Source: Corbicula japonica (taxonomy: Eukaryota; Mollusca; Bivalvia; Venerida; Cyrenidae). From it: a stretch of DNA of 64,000 nucleotides. The DNA lies in NCBI GenBank assembly GCA_038501625.1, contig JAZAYU010000003.1, positions 3,858,796 to 3,922,795 on the forward strand, read 5' to 3'. Both the position numbers and the translations under genes were made by a program. Shown here piece by piece: positions 60,896 through 64,000 of this stretch (position 1 is the stretch's first letter; the number at the start of each line of letters is the position of its first letter). The notes below the pieces were generated by a model that saw only the letters and a program-made list of their open reading frames with translations, searched no databases and was not told the origin of the DNA.

Positions 60896-61384
60896 CACAA
60901 AACAAGTACAAATTGTCTTGGTGAAATAACTCCAACCCACCCATCAGCTCAACAATGTTGCATGCAAAAGCATACAAACATATAAACATAAGAATTTAAT
61001 AGCATTGCAAAGCCAAAGGGCGGGTACTCAATGATCTTACAGAGACCAGAGCACCTGGAGTAAAATCAGCAAGAACACGATGACAGGGATAGAAGAAACA
61101 AATCGAGCTTCTAGGTTCTTTTTAGAAAAGATTTCCCCATAAACTTTCATAAACTCTTAAACCCCTGCCACCGTCGTGCAACCAAAGAGGTAAGCCTAAT
61201 GATCAACTCTAGATGGGTTAATCACCAGGCCTGCAGAGCGCTGTAAAACATCATGTTGGTAACCTTTCTTTTTAAATTTACAGATGGTTTTTACGAATAA
61301 CCGGGAGAAATTAACATCGCCTTTTATCTTCTTAAGTTTATAAATTAAATCTCCATAACCGGCTGTGAAATACCTTGTTGCAAT

Positions 61385-62760
61385 AGTGATTTTAAACTGC
61401 ACCTGTATTTATGAATTAGATCTGGATATCGGCGATAAAACTTGCAAAAGGTTTTCCTTAATTTGTGATACCGATAACCTTGTTTTAAAAGTTTTTCTGT
61501 AATCCAAAGATTACGTTCATTGAAATCATTCACATCGTTGCAAGCTCTTGAAAAGCGAACAAGCTGTGAGATATAAACCCCGTAAGAAGTCGCACGAGGA
61601 ACATCGCCGTCTAGAAACGGAAAATTTACTATATTAAAATTAAAATCATCTCTTTTATCATAAATTTTAGTAGTGACGTAACCATTGTCAATGGATAGAT
61701 TTAAATCAAGAAAATTTGCTTGCTTTTCTGAAGTGTTCGCTTTATTAAGCTGTAGTTCTTTAGGATAAATCTTATTAACCAGTGATGGAAAATGGTTATT
61801 ATCTATATGTAATAAATCATCAAGGTAACTCGATGTGTTGTTAAAAGCTGTAATAATATCATCTTGATGTTCGGTAGAAAGAGATAACATAAAATCTCTT
61901 TCATAACAGTATAAAAACAGATCAGCAACAAGGGGTGCACAATTAGTACCCATTGGAATGCCTATTACTTGTTTATAAATAGAGGTACCAAATCTCAAAT
62001 AAATATTATCCAATAAAAATGTGAGCGCCTGTATAAGGTCTTGACAGGTCCATGAAGTATAATTATCATAAGAACCATCTGTAAAGAATGCCCTATGTTC
62101 ATTACAAGCAATAAATGTTTTATTTTCTCTAGCAAAAGTTTTTTCAATGAGACTGGTTATCTTGTCTCTTATTAAATTATAAGGGAGAGAAGTATACAAG
62201 GTAGAAAAATCATATGTAGACAAACAGAACGCCTGAAAATTATTTGATTTAAGTTTCTTCAAAACGTCATTTGAATTTTTTATAGACCAAAATAAATTTT
62301 TGCCAGTAGTTTCAAAAACTTTTTCGCAATACCTAACTACATGTTCTTTTATAGTTGTAAGACAAGATGTTAAGAGCACGGATAACTTTGTAGTTGTACA
62401 AGAACTAGAGTTAGCGATAAATCTTGCTTTGTACGGTGTTTTGTGCATTTTAGGCAACCAATACATAGTAGGTACTTTGTCTTGTTTCGGCTCAACACTG
62501 ATTCTAAATTTTGTAATTTGTAGAGTGTGTGCAGTAACAATATCACTCTCAGATGAAGAAGTCAGTGTATAAGCATTAGTGCTATTAAGCTCTTCAGTTT
62601 GAACATTTATATAGTGTGTACGTCACACTATAATAACATTATTTGAAGCCTTATCAGCAGGTGTTAAAACAAATTTGTTGTAAAAATCTTGAATACCCTT
62701 TTTCAAATGACGAAAGTTAAAACGAGGTCGAGGTGGTAGTAAAGCTATGTTTCTTTTATA
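61385..62760 (-). pseudogene. Reverse transcriptase part of Naiad N1
   Basis: The longest open stretch of the window: 373 codons from the Met at 62466 plus about 98 upstream in-frame codons interrupted only by the TGA at 62623-62625. It contains RT palm motifs A (STYDFSTLYTS), B (IGIPMGTNCAP), C (SYLDDLLHIDN) and the D/E region (NFLDLNLSIDNGYVTTKIYD). It stops early after QQGISQPV because four bases are missing; the downstream frame continues YGDLIYKLKKIKGDVNFSR. The product, if made, primes reverse transcription at the nicked target. Confidence 0.88.
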
Positions 62761-63696
62761 GAAGGATATACGAGTGTCAATTATTTTGAATATTTGTTTT
62801 TCCAGTTTGAAAGAGCATTAGGCTCAGCATGTTCTCGTTTACACCATTTATTGCAAAAAGAGTTTAAAGACTCTGCAATTTCCGCACGACAGGTATTAAA
62901 GTCGATGTCCGATGGAATTCTGTATTTTGGACCTTTGGAAATTAAATTGCGGATTCTAAAGTCTTTGATAACATTTAGATCCCCTGTAACGATATGACCG
63001 GCAGGTTGATAGCAAAATTTTGAATTAGAACAGTCTCAAGATGATGGTGTGTTTTCAACAATCTGTAAATCCGAGGTAATTTTGTTGTAATTGAAAATTG
63101 TGTTTCTAATAGGCTTGTTATATTTATAACAAACGATGGATGTTTCAGTATTCTTGAAATAATTAGGTATAGCCGATTCAACAGTTTTATCTTTAAATAT
63201 ACTTGGAAGGTCAATAAAATCTATGCCTTTAAAAATGAAATTTTAAGAAATCGTCTTTGGTGATCAGATTCCAAGTCAATGTGTGGTCTAAGAACATGCC
63301 GAGTGTAACACTGAGTAAGGCTTGCAACTTCATAAAGTGGATGAGTTCTAATAACAATATCATCGGCTTCCTTATCCACTTTTTGTAAACTAGAAATAGA
63401 AAGAGAAGCTAAACGCGACAGCATAGCATGTCTACCAGAATGTTTTAAAATATTTTGAAGGTCATGAATAGAACAATGAATACGTGATTTTCTTTTGATG
63501 TTACCATTAATCCTTATCCCGTGTGACCTCGATTTTCGTTTTCGTAATTCTAGCAAATCAAAAATGTCAAAATCAGGATTATTTGAAATGTTGCCTTCTT
63601 GATAAATATTATCATTTAATCCAAGTGGATAGGGTGTTTGGAGTTTTTGTATCCATTTTTGCTCCGATATAAGTCTAGCTCTAATTTTAAGAGTTG

Positions 63697-64000
63697 AAAA
63701 CAGTTAATGGATAAACTTCTGGAAATAATATTTAGTGGCACTGATGATTATTGGTAGCACTACTACATTTAATCCATGTAAATGTCAACTATACTTATTG
63801 TTAATTCATCATGATCACAATTAATACCGTTTCTCTTCAAAAGGGATTGCTATGAGTGCAAACAACAATATTTGATTTTTGCAAACTATAACGTTTGACT
63901 GGACACATTTCCAGACATATCTTTGCCGCTGTAATGACTTCCTATAAGTGCCTACATGAAACTAAATTTGTAAACCGCAAGAAGCTGTTTCATAATGTTA
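63697..64000. other. Unique sequence after the N1 truncation point
   Basis: Naiad homology stops abruptly near agttgaaaacagttaatgg. Nothing else was recognised to the right edge. Confidence 0.5.

Larger units (their letters stand above)
60643..63696 (-). mobile_element. Naiad-type Penelope-like element N1, 5'-truncated, nearly complete RT
   Basis: Minus-sense order: end of GIY-YIG region (LQTPYPLGLNDNIYQEGNIS), linker (LELRKRKSRSHG; NILKHSGRHAMLSRLASLS), a motif with TGA at 63036-63038 in the first position of the CxC (x-D-C, then SNSKFCYQPAGHIVTGDL), CNKWCKRE, LLPPRPRFNFRHLKKGIQDF, ADKASNNVIIV-TGA-RTHYIN (62623-62625), and the reverse transcriptase from PTMYWLPKMHKTPYKARF. RT motif A is DFSTLYTSLPY, motif B GIPMGTNCAPL and motif C YLDDLL. 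A 3' UTR and structured tail end at 60643. Frameshifts near 62810, 63235 and 61385 disable it. RT of this clade is telomerase-related. Confidence 0.88.

Noticed and set aside
60643..61330. SECIS element in the Naiad 3' UTR
   Set aside because: I looked for an ATGA...AA...TGAT arrangement and found no convincing candidate kept in all copies; needs a dedicated covariance search, so not annotated.
61196..61402. Independent small gene on the minus strand
   Set aside because: The translation (DLIYKLKKIKGDVNFSRLF) is the frameshifted continuation of the N1 reverse transcriptase, not a separate gene.

Overview
The window looks like part of a heterodont bivalve (clam-type) nuclear genome. It is AT-rich and intron-rich, with short exons bounded by GT/AG. 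The repeats fit: Penelope-like retroelements of the Naiad type carrying in-frame opal codons, gcccccttcgaag-type mollusc repeats, and tandem arrays of AGGTCA-containing units. Species cannot be fixed from the sequence alone. Most long open frames in the region are chance. I rebuilt the genes by following splice-site phase from exon to exon.

Two host genes run divergently from a roughly 7 kb intergenic region (32,111-39,378). On the minus strand, 14 exons from 32,110 down to 343 encode a secreted or ectodomain protein of about 813 residues that runs off the left edge: signal peptide, EMI-like cysteine-rich module, further cysteine-rich and EGF-like modules, then a long beta-sandwich-like region. 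On the plus strand, 25 exons from 39,379 to 60,278 encode about 1,100 residues, with the end not seen. This is a large lipid transfer protein (vitellogenin/apolipophorin/apoB-type N-terminal module), followed by an amphipathic helical stretch, an RTKR furin-like site and a LECT2/M23-peptidase-like domain. That combination is the most interesting host gene here.

The introns and the intergenic space are packed with mobile DNA. There are three large Naiad copies: N1 at 60.6-63.7 kb (minus), N2 at 20.3-22.8 kb (minus) and N3 at 36.8-39.0 kb (plus). Nested inverted pieces and several solo 3' tails accompany them. Across the copies, TGA stands where homologues have cysteine, in the endonuclease zinc-binding region, in the CxC linker and before the RT fingers. 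This is the signature of a selenoprotein-encoding retroelement.

Other repeats are a LINE fragment, tRNA-like SINE heads, a degraded multi-copy gene, large foldback elements, a 145-bp tandem array carrying nuclear-receptor half-sites (29.7-30.6 kb), and a 655-bp tandem array whose unit contains three successive hairpins (49.6-51.5 kb, with dispersed relatives). No rRNA gene, CRISPR array, or intact tRNA gene was seen.
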